Source: an uncultured Saprospiraceae bacterium
Lineage (GTDB): Bacteria; Bacteroidota; Bacteroidia; Chitinophagales; Saprospiraceae
Length of the DNA stretch: 64,000 nt
Direction of reading: 5' to 3'
Assembly: GCA_937951615.1 (NCBI GenBank)
Contig: CALFBH010000012.1
Span: 1-64,000 of the forward strand
Below, one piece after another: positions 17,783-26,786 of the stretch. Below the pieces are notes generated by a model. It was not told the origin of the DNA, did no database searches, and worked only from the letters and a program-made list of their open reading frames with translations. The position numbers were made by a program, and so were the translations under genes. Each line of letters opens with the position of its first letter. Within the stretch, counting starts at the first letter, position 1.

Positions 17783-19246
17783 TCAAATCATCAAAGCAGA
17801 AGCAAAATTACTCTTCAAACGAGCATGTTCTTCCATTAGATATTGATCTATGGCAAGCGCAGCTTCTCGACCTTCCGAAATAGCCCAAACGACAAGAGAT
17901 TGTCCTCTACGCATATCACCTGCCGAAAAAACACCAGGAACAGAAGTTTGATAATTATTACAATTTACATTATTTCTCGTATCAAGTTGTACCTCTAGTT
18001 CTTCCAGTAATCCTTCAAATTGAGGGTTTAAAAATCCGATGGCAAGAAAAACATAATCACAAGGTAGGATGCGCTTACTGTCTTTTTGCTCTTGCATCTC
18101 CACTTTGCCCTGCTGATTCAATTCCCAGGATACATTGACGACCTCTATGCCACTTAGGTGAATGCCATCTTCGCTGATGAATTTTTTGGTTAATATAGAC
18201 CATTCTCTTTCACAACCTTCTTTATGCGAACTTGAAGTCCTTAAGACCATTGGCCAATTGGGCCAGGGATCTTTAATGGTTCTTTGTGCAGCAGGTTTGC
18301 TCAGCAATTCTATCTGAGTGATGGATTTCGCGCCCAATCTGTTGGACGTACCTATACAATCGGAGCCAGTATCACCGCCACCTATGACGACTATATTTTT
18401 GTCTTTTAAATCGAATGTAGAAAAATCAATATTGTCTCCAGCTACTCGCTTATTATTTTTTTCAAGGAAGTCCATCGCAAAATGAATCCCTTTCAAATTC
18501 CTGCCTGCTATGGGCAAGTCGCGTGCTACACTTGAGCCGCCACATAAGAGCATGGCATCTGATTCATTTTTCAGGGTAGCTGCACTTATGTTTTTACCGA
18601 CTTCTGAATTGCAAATAAACTGGATGCCCTCTGCCTCCATGAGTTGTATTCTCCTGTCGATGACTTGTTTTTCTAATTTAAAATCTGGGATTCCATACCT
18701 TAATAATCCGCCTACTCGTGTATTCTTTTCATGCACTTCGACCTGATGACCTGCTTTGTTCAATTGATCTGCCGCTGCAAGACCGGCAGGGCCGGAACCC
18801 ACTACGACTACTTTTTTGCCTGTACGTTCTATGGATGTGTTTGGACTTATCCATTGTTCAGCAAATGCTTTTTCGACGATAGATTTCTCCACAAATTCTA
18901 TGGATACCGGATCACTATTGATGCCCAGTACACAGGAAGATTCGCAGGGCGCAGGGCATATTCGTCCAGTAAATTCTGGAAAATTATTGGTAGAAATTAA
19001 AATTTCATAAGCCGATTTCCAGTCTGACTTGAATACAGCATCATTAAAATCTGGAATTTTATTGCCCAGTGGACAACCTGAGTGACAGAAGGGAACACCA
19101 CAATCCATACATCGCGCTGCTTGTTTGTTGATGAAATCCTCTTCTACCTTTTCATCAAACTCCTGGTAGTGCAGCACCCTTTTTTCTACAGTTTCATATT
19201 TTGGAGTGGCTCTTTTATATTTCTTAAATCCTAATGCATCTCCCAT
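17783..19246 (-). CDS. gltD: Glutamate synthase small subunit (GOGAT beta)
   Basis: This FAD/NAD(P)H-binding subunit passes electrons through [4Fe-4S] clusters to the large subunit, making glutamate from glutamine and 2-oxoglutarate. Visible: the Cys cluster C46-x2-C49-x4-C54-x3-C58 (MDCGVPFCHSGCP), a second group CPAPCESSC, FAD-binding GSGPAGLAAAD, and NAD(P)-binding GGGDTGSDC. The 487-residue length is normal. The start at ATG 19246 (MGDALGFKKYKRA) matches the family; a TTG two codons earlier is less likely. It starts 2 nt after the gltB stop, so translational coupling is expected. Confidence 0.96.
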   Translation of the reverse strand: MGDALGFKKYKRATPKYETVEKRVLHYQEFDEKVEEDFINKQAARCMDCGVPFCHSGCPLGNKIPDFNDAVFKSDWKSAYEILISTNNFPEFTGRICPAPCESSCVLGINSDPVSIEFVEKSIVEKAFAEQWISPNTSIERTGKKVVVVGSGPAGLAAADQLNKAGHQVEVHEKNTRVGGLLRYGIPDFKLEKQVIDRRIQLMEAEGIQFICNSEVGKNISAATLKNESDAMLLCGGSSVARDLPIAGRNLKGIHFAMDFLEKNNKRVAGDNIDFSTFDLKDKNIVVIGGGDTGSDCIGTSNRLGAKSITQIELLSKPAAQRTIKDPWPNWPMVLRTSSSHKEGCEREWSILTKKFISEDGIHLSGIEVVNVSWELNQQGKVEMQEQKDSKRILPCDYVFLAIGFLNPQFEGLLEELEVQLDTRNNVNCNNYQTSVPGVFSAGDMRRGQSLVVWAISEGREAALAIDQYLMEEHARLKSNFASALMI

Positions 19247-19248
19247 AA

Positions 19249-22200
19249 TCAACTCGCTTTTAATTTTATTGAATAATTGCTTTTTTTCAGCAATAATGCT
19301 TTCTTGTATTCTGTAGGTATTATTTTTAGAAAATGCTTGGACAGGTCATACCAATCATTCAGAATATCCAATGCCAGATTGCTGGAGGTATATTGGAAAT
19401 GACTTGAGATCAGCGATCTAAGGGTCTCAAAATCTTCATTCGTGCAGCTTTCTAATTCCACCATTTCGGGATTGATTCTTTCCGACCTATCTTTATCTTC
19501 CTGATAGACATAAGCAATGCCGCCACTCATACCTGCGGCAAAATTTTTACCATAGCTTCCCAAAACGACAACTACACCGCCTGTCATATATTCGCAGGCA
19601 TTATCTCCTACAGCTTCTACAACTGCTTTAGCTCCTGAATTCCGGACGGCAAAACGGTCGCCTGCCGCACCTTTGATAAATACCTGACCACTTGTAGCAC
19701 CATATAAACACACATTGCCAACGATTGTATTCTTGGCAGGGTTGAATATGACAGACTTATCTGGTATCGCTACCAAACGACCGCCACTTAAGCCTTTTCC
19801 AAAATAATCATTAGCAGCTCCTTCTAGTGTAAAACTGAGGCCCTTAATCAAAAATGCTCCAAAGCTTTGACCGGACGCACCTCTAAACAGGAAGGAGATA
19901 CTACCGTCTTTCATGCCTTTCGAGCCATACCGTTTTGCAATTTCATTGGACAACATAGTGCCTACTGCTCTGTCTGTATTCTTTATTTGAATAATTGAAC
20001 TAAAAGTCCCGGTATCCTTAATGGCTAAGGACGATTTGGCGATAAGCCTGTGGTCGAGTACATGTTCAAGACCATGATTCTGCTCTTTTACTTTATAACT
20101 AAAATATCCTTTATTGGGCTTTGCATAAAAAAGCAATTTTGACAAATCTACATTGGAGACTTTCCAATGTTTGCCTTCCATGTCGGCTCTCAGCAGGTCA
20201 GCGCGACCGACCATTTCATTGACTGTTCTGAAACCCAGTTCAGCCATTATGGTTCTTAAATCCTCGGCTAAAAAGTGGAAGTAATTGACCAAATGCTCTA
20301 CCTTTCCGTCAAATTTTTTTCTTAAACCTACGTCTTGTGTTGCAATGCCTACAGGACAAGTATTGAGGTGACATTTTCGCATTAAGATACATCCTTCGAC
20401 GACTAAAGCAGCAGTAGCCACGCCCCATTCTTCTGCGCCCAATAAAGTAGCAACAGCCATATCTCGCCCTGTACGAATTTGCCCGTCGCACTGTAGCGTC
20501 ACTCTGTCACGAAGATTGTTTTTGATTAGGGTATGATGTGTTTCAGCTAAGCCCAGTTCCCAGGGTAGCCCTGCATGAGAAATGGACGATAGGGGAGAGG
20601 CGCCTGTTCCGCCGTCATGTCCCGAAATCAGAATATGGTCTGCATGTGCTTTTGTCACGCCAGAAGCGATGACGCCTACGCCGGTTTTGGACACTAGCTT
20701 TACACTTATTCTGGCGGTTCGATTTGCATTTTTCAAATCAAATATAAGTTGCGCCAAATCTTCAATCGAATAGATGTCATGGTGTGGCGGTGGAGAAATC
20801 AATCCCACGCCAGGCGTAGAATGTCGGACTCTTGCAATATTTTTATCTACCTTATATCCGGGCAACTGGCCGCCTTCTCCCGGCTTGGCGCCCTGTGCCA
20901 TCTTGATTTGTAGTTCAGCTGCATTGGTGAGGTAATTAATCGTCACTCCAAATCTACCAGAGGCAACCTGCTTTATGGCGGACCTTTCCCAATCGCCGTT
21001 TTCCAGTTTTTTGAATCTTTTTTCATCTTCACCGCCTTCACCGCTATTACTTTTTGCACCTATTCTGTTCATAGCTTTTGCAAGTGTGGTATGTGCTTCA
21101 TGGCTAATAGAGCCAAAGGACATTGCCCCTGACGCGAATCGTTTTAGGATATTTTCCACGGGTTCGACTTCTTCTATTGGAATGGGACTGGATTTTTTAA
21201 ATCTGATGAAACTCCGCAGGGTGGATACATTATTTTCACAACGGTCTATCTCTTCCGTGTATTTTTTATACAAATGATAATCATTGGTTTTTGTAGAATG
21301 TTGTAATAAGTGAATGCTTTTAGGATTGAACAGATGAAATTCTGCATCTCGTTTCCATTGATATAGTCCTTTGTCGGGCAAATTGTCAGGTTTGGAACCA
21401 AAAGCAAGCTTGTGTTTGGCATGTTGTTCTTTTTGCAATTGCTCAAAATTCATTCCCTCTATCTTTGAGCTGGTTCCCTTGAAACACAAATCAATGACCT
21501 CAGTAGATAAACCAATAGCTTCAAAAGTCTGCGCACCTTTATAAGATTGCAAGGTAGAGATGCCCAATTTAGACATCACCTTCAACAAGCCTTTTTCTAC
21601 GGCTTTTATATATTGCTTGACCTGCGTTTTGCTGCGCTGTTCTTCATCGAATTTAGCCTTTCTGATGGTTTCGATGGCGAGGTGTGGATAAATGGCATCT
21701 GCTCCGTAAGCAAGTAAGCAGGCATAATGATGTACCTCCCAGGTATCTCCAGTCTCTATAATAATGGAAACGTCTTTGCGGTAGCCTTCCTGAATCAGAA
21801 AATGATGCAAGGCACCGACTGCCATCAAACTGGGAATAGCGATTATGTTTTCGTTGATGCCTCTATCCGAAATACAGATTAGGTTTGTTCCTTTCTCAAT
21901 CTGTACTTTGACCTTTTGATTAAAGTCGAGAATAGCCTGTTGCAAAGGCAATTTTTTTGCAAAACAAGTGGACACGGTCTTTGCTCTGAATCTTAAGCTA
22001 GTCAAAGATTGAATGCCGTAAAACAAAGCCGGCGTAAGTACTGGACTAGCCATCCTGATGACCGAAGCTTGTTCTTCATTGGTCTTTAAAATCTTACTGC
22101 TGCCTCCAAGTACAGTGGACAGCGACATGAAATAATTTTCGCGTAAGGAATCTATCGGGGGATTGGTCACCTGAGCGAACTGCTGTTTGAAATAATTGGA

Positions 22201-23745
22201 AATGTGTTGAGCCAATTTTGAAAAAATAGCCAACGGAACATCTGCGCCCATAGAGCCAATGGGTTCTTTAGCATGTTGAACCATGGCTTTCAAAATCAAG
22301 TTGATGTCTTCCCAACTCATCCCATAACTGATCTGCCTTAGCGTCAAATCAAATTCCGATTTTGCGACTTCATTATTTTCTGATTCCAGTTGGCTGATGT
22401 CTAAGGATTTGGCTTTAAGCCAATTTGTGTATGGGAATCGCTGACAAATGACTTCTTTGATTTCGGAATCAGAAATAATTCTCTTTTCATCCAAATCAGC
22501 CAGTAGCATTTTCCCTGGTTTGAGTCTTCCTTTTTTTAGTATTTTAGACTGGTCAATTTTTATACAGCCTTCTTCACTTGCTACGATTAGTTGATTGTCA
22601 GTAGTATGGACATATCTTAGTGGTCGTAATCCATTTCGATCCAATGTAGCCCCCACCAAATTACCATCCGTAAAACATATTGCAGCAGGACCATCCCAGG
22701 GCTCTACAATTCCATCGTGGTATTGGTAGAAGCCTTTCTTGTATGCTGCCATATCCTCATCATTCTGCCAGGCTTCTGGAATCATCATCATAAGGGCGTG
22801 GGGAATAGACCTTGTCGTTCGGATTAAAAAATCAACAACGTTATCAAAATTGCCAGAATCTGATAAAAAGGGGTCACAAACTGGCAGTGCATTCACCCAG
22901 TCGTCCTTATAAATTTCACTCTTATGCATGAAATTTTCTCTTGCTTTCCACCAGTTGATGTTTCCCTGAATCGTATTGATTTCTCCATTATGAGCGATGC
23001 ATCTGAAGGGTTGTGCCAGCTTCCATTTTGGAACCGTATTTGTTGAGAACCTACTATGTATAATGGCAATGGCAGATCGACAATCTTCATCATTCAAGTC
23101 GATGAAATAATCTCTTAGCTGGGTCGCATTGAGTTGTCCTTTATAGACAATGGTTTTGGAGGAAAGGGAGGCGATGTAAAAATCATCTGCCAGTAACCTA
23201 TCATCTGCATAAACTGATTTTAAAATTTCAGTTTTAAGCAGGTATAGCTTTTTTTCAAGGTCAAAAAATAAGCCACTTGTTTTTGGAGCTAGGAAAATCT
23301 GTTCCATTAAAGGCTCTGTCGACAAAGCTGATTTTCCTATCATTGAATTATCGACCCTGACCAGCCTTTGAAATAATATTTCAAAGTTATTTTTTGCACA
23401 GGATTGTTCAATCAATTCAGTACAAAAACGACGTTTGTCTTCATCTTTGGGTAAAAAAAGCATACCCACCCCGTATTGTCCTGGGGCAGGTAAATTGTTT
23501 TTGGAAAGCTGGGCTTCTTTACGAAATAGTTTATCCGGAATTTGAATCAATATTCCTGCGCCATCTCCTGAGTTGGGTTCACTTCCGCACGCGCCTCGGT
23601 GTTCCATATTTTCCAACATGGTCAATGCATCACTTACAAGTCTTTGGGATTTTATACCGTTTACATTTGTAAATAATCCAACGCCACAGGAGTCTTTGTC
23701 TAAGCTTGGGTCATATAATCCGTAATTTTGCTGCTCAACTTCCAT
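19249..23745 (-). CDS. gltB: Glutamate synthase large subunit (GOGAT alpha)
   Basis: A 1498-residue amidotransferase/synthase. The glutaminase domain follows a short propeptide; Cys20 (in KDSCGVGLF) is the expected N-terminal nucleophile after processing. The FMN/synthase domain has SGEGGEDEKRF and PPPHHDIYSIEDLAQLI, the 3Fe-4S cysteines lie in CHLNTCPVGIATQ, and a C-terminal GXGXG beta-helix (GGRLVAIPD, GGVVVVLG) is present. It makes glutamate together with GltD. The gene begins 14 bp after the porin stop, which argues for one transcript with the porin gene. Confidence 0.97.
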   Translation of the reverse strand: MEVEQQNYGLYDPSLDKDSCGVGLFTNVNGIKSQRLVSDALTMLENMEHRGACGSEPNSGDGAGILIQIPDKLFRKEAQLSKNNLPAPGQYGVGMLFLPKDEDKRRFCTELIEQSCAKNNFEILFQRLVRVDNSMIGKSALSTEPLMEQIFLAPKTSGLFFDLEKKLYLLKTEILKSVYADDRLLADDFYIASLSSKTIVYKGQLNATQLRDYFIDLNDEDCRSAIAIIHSRFSTNTVPKWKLAQPFRCIAHNGEINTIQGNINWWKARENFMHKSEIYKDDWVNALPVCDPFLSDSGNFDNVVDFLIRTTRSIPHALMMMIPEAWQNDEDMAAYKKGFYQYHDGIVEPWDGPAAICFTDGNLVGATLDRNGLRPLRYVHTTDNQLIVASEEGCIKIDQSKILKKGRLKPGKMLLADLDEKRIISDSEIKEVICQRFPYTNWLKAKSLDISQLESENNEVAKSEFDLTLRQISYGMSWEDINLILKAMVQHAKEPIGSMGADVPLAIFSKLAQHISNYFKQQFAQVTNPPIDSLRENYFMSLSTVLGGSSKILKTNEEQASVIRMASPVLTPALFYGIQSLTSLRFRAKTVSTCFAKKLPLQQAILDFNQKVKVQIEKGTNLICISDRGINENIIAIPSLMAVGALHHFLIQEGYRKDVSIIIETGDTWEVHHYACLLAYGADAIYPHLAIETIRKAKFDEEQRSKTQVKQYIKAVEKGLLKVMSKLGISTLQSYKGAQTFEAIGLSTEVIDLCFKGTSSKIEGMNFEQLQKEQHAKHKLAFGSKPDNLPDKGLYQWKRDAEFHLFNPKSIHLLQHSTKTNDYHLYKKYTEEIDRCENNVSTLRSFIRFKKSSPIPIEEVEPVENILKRFASGAMSFGSISHEAHTTLAKAMNRIGAKSNSGEGGEDEKRFKKLENGDWERSAIKQVASGRFGVTINYLTNAAELQIKMAQGAKPGEGGQLPGYKVDKNIARVRHSTPGVGLISPPPHHDIYSIEDLAQLIFDLKNANRTARISVKLVSKTGVGVIASGVTKAHADHILISGHDGGTGASPLSSISHAGLPWELGLAETHHTLIKNNLRDRVTLQCDGQIRTGRDMAVATLLGAEEWGVATAALVVEGCILMRKCHLNTCPVGIATQDVGLRKKFDGKVEHLVNYFHFLAEDLRTIMAELGFRTVNEMVGRADLLRADMEGKHWKVSNVDLSKLLFYAKPNKGYFSYKVKEQNHGLEHVLDHRLIAKSSLAIKDTGTFSSIIQIKNTDRAVGTMLSNEIAKRYGSKGMKDGSISFLFRGASGQSFGAFLIKGLSFTLEGAANDYFGKGLSGGRLVAIPDKSVIFNPAKNTIVGNVCLYGATSGQVFIKGAAGDRFAVRNSGAKAVVEAVGDNACEYMTGGVVVVLGSYGKNFAAGMSGGIAYVYQEDKDRSERINPEMVELESCTNEDFETLRSLISSHFQYTSSNLALDILNDWYDLSKHFLKIIPTEYKKALLLKKSNYSIKLKAS

Positions 23746-23759
23746 ATTATTCTTTTATT

Positions 23760-24755
23760 TTAAAAAGCATACACCGCTCCTAATACAAAGGAACTGAGTG
23801 CATTTGTCAATTCATCATCATCGCTAAATATATCTGTAGAATTCATGTCCAGTCTGAATTCGGGAATAAGTGTTAAACTTCCAATAGTATAATTTCCGGA
23901 AAGCGTAATGTCGAGGACAGACTCGTCTTTACCAAATAGCCCTAAGCCATTATCCAGAAAATATTCAAGCCGTGTACCGAGTTTCAGTTTGTCAGAAGCA
24001 GCCCATTGCAGATAAGCTGCTGCTCCACTGAAAGCGTCCTTAGCTATACTTGCATTCAAGCCAGCATATACATCACTGGTTACATCCACACCTGCGGTTA
24101 TATCAAATTGATAGAAGTCTTTCGAGACAATACCATTCAGATAAACACTACCGCTACCAAAGGTATATCCCAACTGAACACCGGCTGTGTACGTATTGTC
24201 TGGATTATATTCTGTCGCATCAGTAGGGTTGAATACGCCCAACATCGCACTGAACCCACTTTTATGGGCATAATCCAGCTTCAGACCCGTATGAGAAAAA
24301 GGGCCATAAGAAAACAAATAGCTGGTGGAATAATTAAAATTATCAACAGGTGAAATGACTTCATATCCCAAGAAGGTATTAAAATTACCTATAGTGAATG
24401 TAAGCTCTTCAGAAACATTCCAATAGACATACAATTGATTGATCAAACTTGAATTGCCGCCGGGTCTGAGAACAGGAGATAAAAATGTCGCGTCTTCCCC
24501 TTTTGGCCCGACCACCAAGTCAGCCATAAATCCTACTTTTTTTCCATCATTTGCAATCTTTAAATTGGCCATACCGAGGGAAAAACCAGGAAGATTTGAA
24601 AACGAGGTGCCTGGTGCTAGATCATAGTCTCCCTGTATATTATATCTGTAATACACATCAACAGAGCCTGAAAGATCCCATCCCAGTGAATCCTGAGCAT
24701 GTCCAAATTGAGCGGTCATTAATGTTGTAATGATTAAATAGAATAAGCGATACAT
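23760..24755 (-). CDS. Outer-membrane beta-barrel porin (BBP2-like)
   Basis: The signal peptide (IITTLMTAQFGHAQ) is followed by ~310 residues of amphipathic beta-strands. Segments such as VDVYYRYNIQGDY, NLKIANDGKKVGFMADL and FTIGNFNTFLGYE are typical of the putative beta-barrel porin-2 (OmpL-like) family. It ends in an aromatic residue (GAVYAF), as expected for a barrel signal. Its position between amt and gltBD suggests it admits small nitrogenous solutes, but this is inferred from context only. Spacing to gltB is 14 bp. Confidence 0.8.
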   Translation of the reverse strand: MYRLFYLIITTLMTAQFGHAQDSLGWDLSGSVDVYYRYNIQGDYDLAPGTSFSNLPGFSLGMANLKIANDGKKVGFMADLVVGPKGEDATFLSPVLRPGGNSSLINQLYVYWNVSEELTFTIGNFNTFLGYEVISPVDNFNYSTSYLFSYGPFSHTGLKLDYAHKSGFSAMLGVFNPTDATEYNPDNTYTAGVQLGYTFGSGSVYLNGIVSKDFYQFDITAGVDVTSDVYAGLNASIAKDAFSGAAAYLQWAASDKLKLGTRLEYFLDNGLGLFGKDESVLDITLSGNYTIGSLTLIPEFRLDMNSTDIFSDDDELTNALSSFVLGAVYAF

Positions 24756-24822
24756 AAACTGACTTTTAAAGTTTGAAGAATATTTTTTTCAATCTTAAAA
24801 AGCATTTTCCGGTCAAAATTTG

Positions 24823-24830
24823 TAACTTTG
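24823..24830 (+). promoter_or_regulatory. Orphan TAnnTTTG promoter element
   Basis: TAACTTTG is a full match to the Bacteroidota -7 element on the plus strand, with no plus-strand gene downstream. It would serve the candidate small RNA. Confidence 0.35.
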
Positions 24831-24836
24831 ACAGAC

Positions 24837-24902
24837 GAGGCGGAAGTCTTTTTTAAGATTTTTGTTTTAGCTTTCAGGACTGCAATCCTGAAAGCTTTTT
24901 TA
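24837..24902 (+). ncRNA. Candidate small RNA between amt and the porin gene
   Basis: A TAACTTTG element (24823-24830) would start a plus-strand transcript at about 24837. It would end ~65 nt later at a perfect hairpin with a T6 run. The segment has no open frame and lies opposite in strand to all genes nearby. The size and position inside the nitrogen cluster make a regulatory RNA plausible. No -33 TTTG is seen, so expression is uncertain. Confidence 0.35.
24869..24902 (+). terminator. Perfect hairpin plus T-run (plus strand)
   Basis: AGCTTTCAGGA (24869-24879) pairs perfectly with TCCTGAAAGCT (24886-24896) and is followed by TTTTTTA. The T-run exists only on the plus strand, where there is no gene to terminate other than the candidate small RNA. 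Confidence 0.7.
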
Positions 24903-24930
24903 TTTTATAAATTAAGGGCTTGGACTCAAC

Positions 24931-25018
24931 TAAACGCCACTTTCAATTTACATAATTGGCTTATTGTCAATACTTTTTTGAATTTGAATTTGACGTTTGG
25001 ATTTGTATTTCCACTTAA
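24931..25018 (+). repeat. Dispersed ~90-bp element, copy B
   Basis: Starts AAACGCCACTTTCAATT, passes GGCTTATTGTCAATA, and ends TTTGAATTTGACGTTTGG and ATTTCCACTTA. It aligns block by block with the reverse complement of 7704-7791, and its end overlaps the amt stop codon. Confidence 0.75.
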
Positions 25019-26298
25019 GAGTATGCCGAGATATTATGCTCTTCGATATCAAGGCCTTTTTCCTCTTCCGCAGCAGATACTCTAATTCCAATGGTTCTTT
25101 TTAGCATATAGAACAATAGGAACGAAAGGGTGAAAGCAAATGCTCCACAGGCTATAATTCCTATAAGCTGATCTGAAAATTCTCCTATGCCTTCGTCGAA
25201 ATTTCCAAAGATGGCTACTGCTAGTGTACCCCAGATTCCGCAGACTAAATGGACTGAGGTCGCACCTACCGGATCATCCAATTTAATGCGGTCGAAAAAC
25301 GTAACCGACAAGGGGATCAACACGCCAGCGATCAAGCCTATGATGACTGCGGAATTGACCGAAACAGCATCTGCGGATGCTGTTATGCCAACTAAGCCAC
25401 CCAAAATTCCATTCAAAACCATAGAAAGATCATGCGTTTTGGACATGAGATAACTTGTGACAAAAGCACCAACTGCACCAGCGGCAGCAGCAAGTGAGGT
25501 TGTGGTGAATACCAGAGAAACCAATTCAGGGTCTGCACTCAAAACCGACCCGCCATTAAAACCATACCATCCAAACCAAAGCAAAAAGACACCGAGCGTA
25601 GCCAGTGGCAGGGAGTGTCCTGGTATAGGCTTTATACCTTTAGAAGTATATTTTCCGCTTCTTGGTCCTAATAAAATAATGCCCGCTAAAGCTGCCCATC
25701 CGCCTACAGAATGTACGATGGTCGATCCGGCAAAATCATAAAATCCGCGGGCATCCAGCCATCCAGCACCCCATTTCCAAAACCCTGTGATAGGATATAT
25801 GAAGGCCACAAATAAGGTAGCAAAAATCAAAAATGAATTGAGTTTAATTCTACCCGCAACTGCCCCGGAAACTATGGTCGCTCCAGTTGCTGCAAACATA
25901 GCCTGGAAAATAAAATCAGCCCAATAAGTATAATCAGCATAAGCGGCAGTCATTCCGCCTTCTGGTGGATTCAAAAGAAAGCCTCCAAATGCAAAATAAC
26001 CGCCTGCATTACTGCCTGGGTACATCAGATTAAAACCTACAAACCAATAAGTCAGCAAACCGATAGCGATAATCATTGAATTTTTGAATAGGATATTCAC
26101 TACATTCTTCTTTCGCACAAAACCAGCTTCCAAAGCGGAAAAACCTAAGTGCATCATAAAAACCATAGCGGCAGCAATTAATATCCAAAGGTTGTTTGTG
26201 GTAAACGCACTTAGTTCCGCAGTAGCCTGAGCTTTTTCAGCCGCACTAAGTGCTTCCACAGCCTTAGCCAATATCTCTTCTGTTTTCAAGTCTTCCAT
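25015..26298 (-). CDS. amt: Ammonium transporter
   Basis: An Amt/MEP/Rh family channel of 427 residues with ~11 membrane helices. Visible: the N-terminal Amt signature (MHLGFSALEAGFVRKKN), the twin pore histidines in STIVHSVGGWAALAG and TSVHLVCGIWG, and GFNGGSVLSAD. It takes up ammonium for GS/GOGAT. A polar, helical stretch (EDLKTEEILAKAVEALSAAE) precedes the first membrane helix. It starts 3 nt after the PII stop, the classic glnK-amt pair. Confidence 0.95.
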   Translation of the reverse strand: MEDLKTEEILAKAVEALSAAEKAQATAELSAFTTNNLWILIAAAMVFMMHLGFSALEAGFVRKKNVVNILFKNSMIIAIGLLTYWFVGFNLMYPGSNAGGYFAFGGFLLNPPEGGMTAAYADYTYWADFIFQAMFAATGATIVSGAVAGRIKLNSFLIFATLFVAFIYPITGFWKWGAGWLDARGFYDFAGSTIVHSVGGWAALAGIILLGPRSGKYTSKGIKPIPGHSLPLATLGVFLLWFGWYGFNGGSVLSADPELVSLVFTTTSLAAAAGAVGAFVTSYLMSKTHDLSMVLNGILGGLVGITASADAVSVNSAVIIGLIAGVLIPLSVTFFDRIKLDDPVGATSVHLVCGIWGTLAVAIFGNFDEGIGEFSDQLIGIIACGAFAFTLSFLLFYMLKRTIGIRVSAAEEEKGLDIEEHNISAYS

Positions 26299-26301
26299 TT
26301 A

Positions 26302-26646
26302 TTATAAGTTTATTGATTCACCATTTTTGAGTCCTGTTCTGATGTTGGTAATCTCTTCAATGTTGGTCACCATAATGAGTCCGTCTCCTTTTTCGCCAGT
26401 ATATGCTGCATCTTTGATGACTTGATGTGCAGTTTCAACATAGGCTTCAGAAATAATGATTTCCAATTTTATTCTTCCAATATACCCTACGTCATACACC
26501 GCTCCACGGTAAGAAATGTTCTTGCTTTTTTGATGTCCATAGCCTTTGACTTCATAAAAAGTAAAGAAGTTGATGCCTACCTCCTGAAGACTTTCCTGAA
26601 CTTTTTCAAATTTTGAGGATCTGATGATTGCTTCTACTTTTTTCAT
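26302..26646 (-). CDS. glnK: PII nitrogen regulatory protein
   Basis: The 114-residue PII signal protein binds ATP/ADP and 2-oxoglutarate and usually blocks the partner Amt channel when nitrogen is plentiful. Visible: the MKKVEAIIRSSKFEKV start, T-loop GHQKSKNISYRGAVYDVGY with Tyr51 at the site uridylylated in enterobacterial PII, and the B-loop TGEKGDGLI. An ATG at 26703 would add 19 unrelated residues, so 26646 is used. It is first in the minus-strand nitrogen cluster and directly precedes amt, hence the name glnK rather than glnB. Confidence 0.92.
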   Translation of the reverse strand: MKKVEAIIRSSKFEKVQESLQEVGINFFTFYEVKGYGHQKSKNISYRGAVYDVGYIGRIKLEIIISEAYVETAHQVIKDAAYTGEKGDGLIMVTNIEEITNIRTGLKNGESINL

Positions 26647-26710
26647 TTGGTATTTTTTTTTGATGTACGAATTTAAGGCACAATTGAACAATAATTTAGT
26701 CAAATGTTTC

Positions 26711-26718
26711 TATATTTG
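26711..26718 (+). promoter_or_regulatory. Putative -7 element for the 26787 gene
   Basis: TATATTTG matches TAnnTTTG, 68 bp before the ATG at 26787. No TTTG is visible at the expected -33 distance. Confidence 0.35.
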
Positions 26719-26786
26719 TGATGTCCATCTGTTAATTACTAATCACAATTAGCTGTATTATAGTTATTTATTAATTTTATTTTGTT

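Noticed and set aside
17608-17883. Possible small plus-strand gene overlapping the end of gltD
   Set aside because: Starts inside the phasin terminator region, overlaps gltD antisense, and shows no protein-like sequence.
19247-19252. TTG start of gltD overlapping the gltB stop
   Set aside because: An ATG two codons later matches the family start exactly (MGDALGFKKYKRA).
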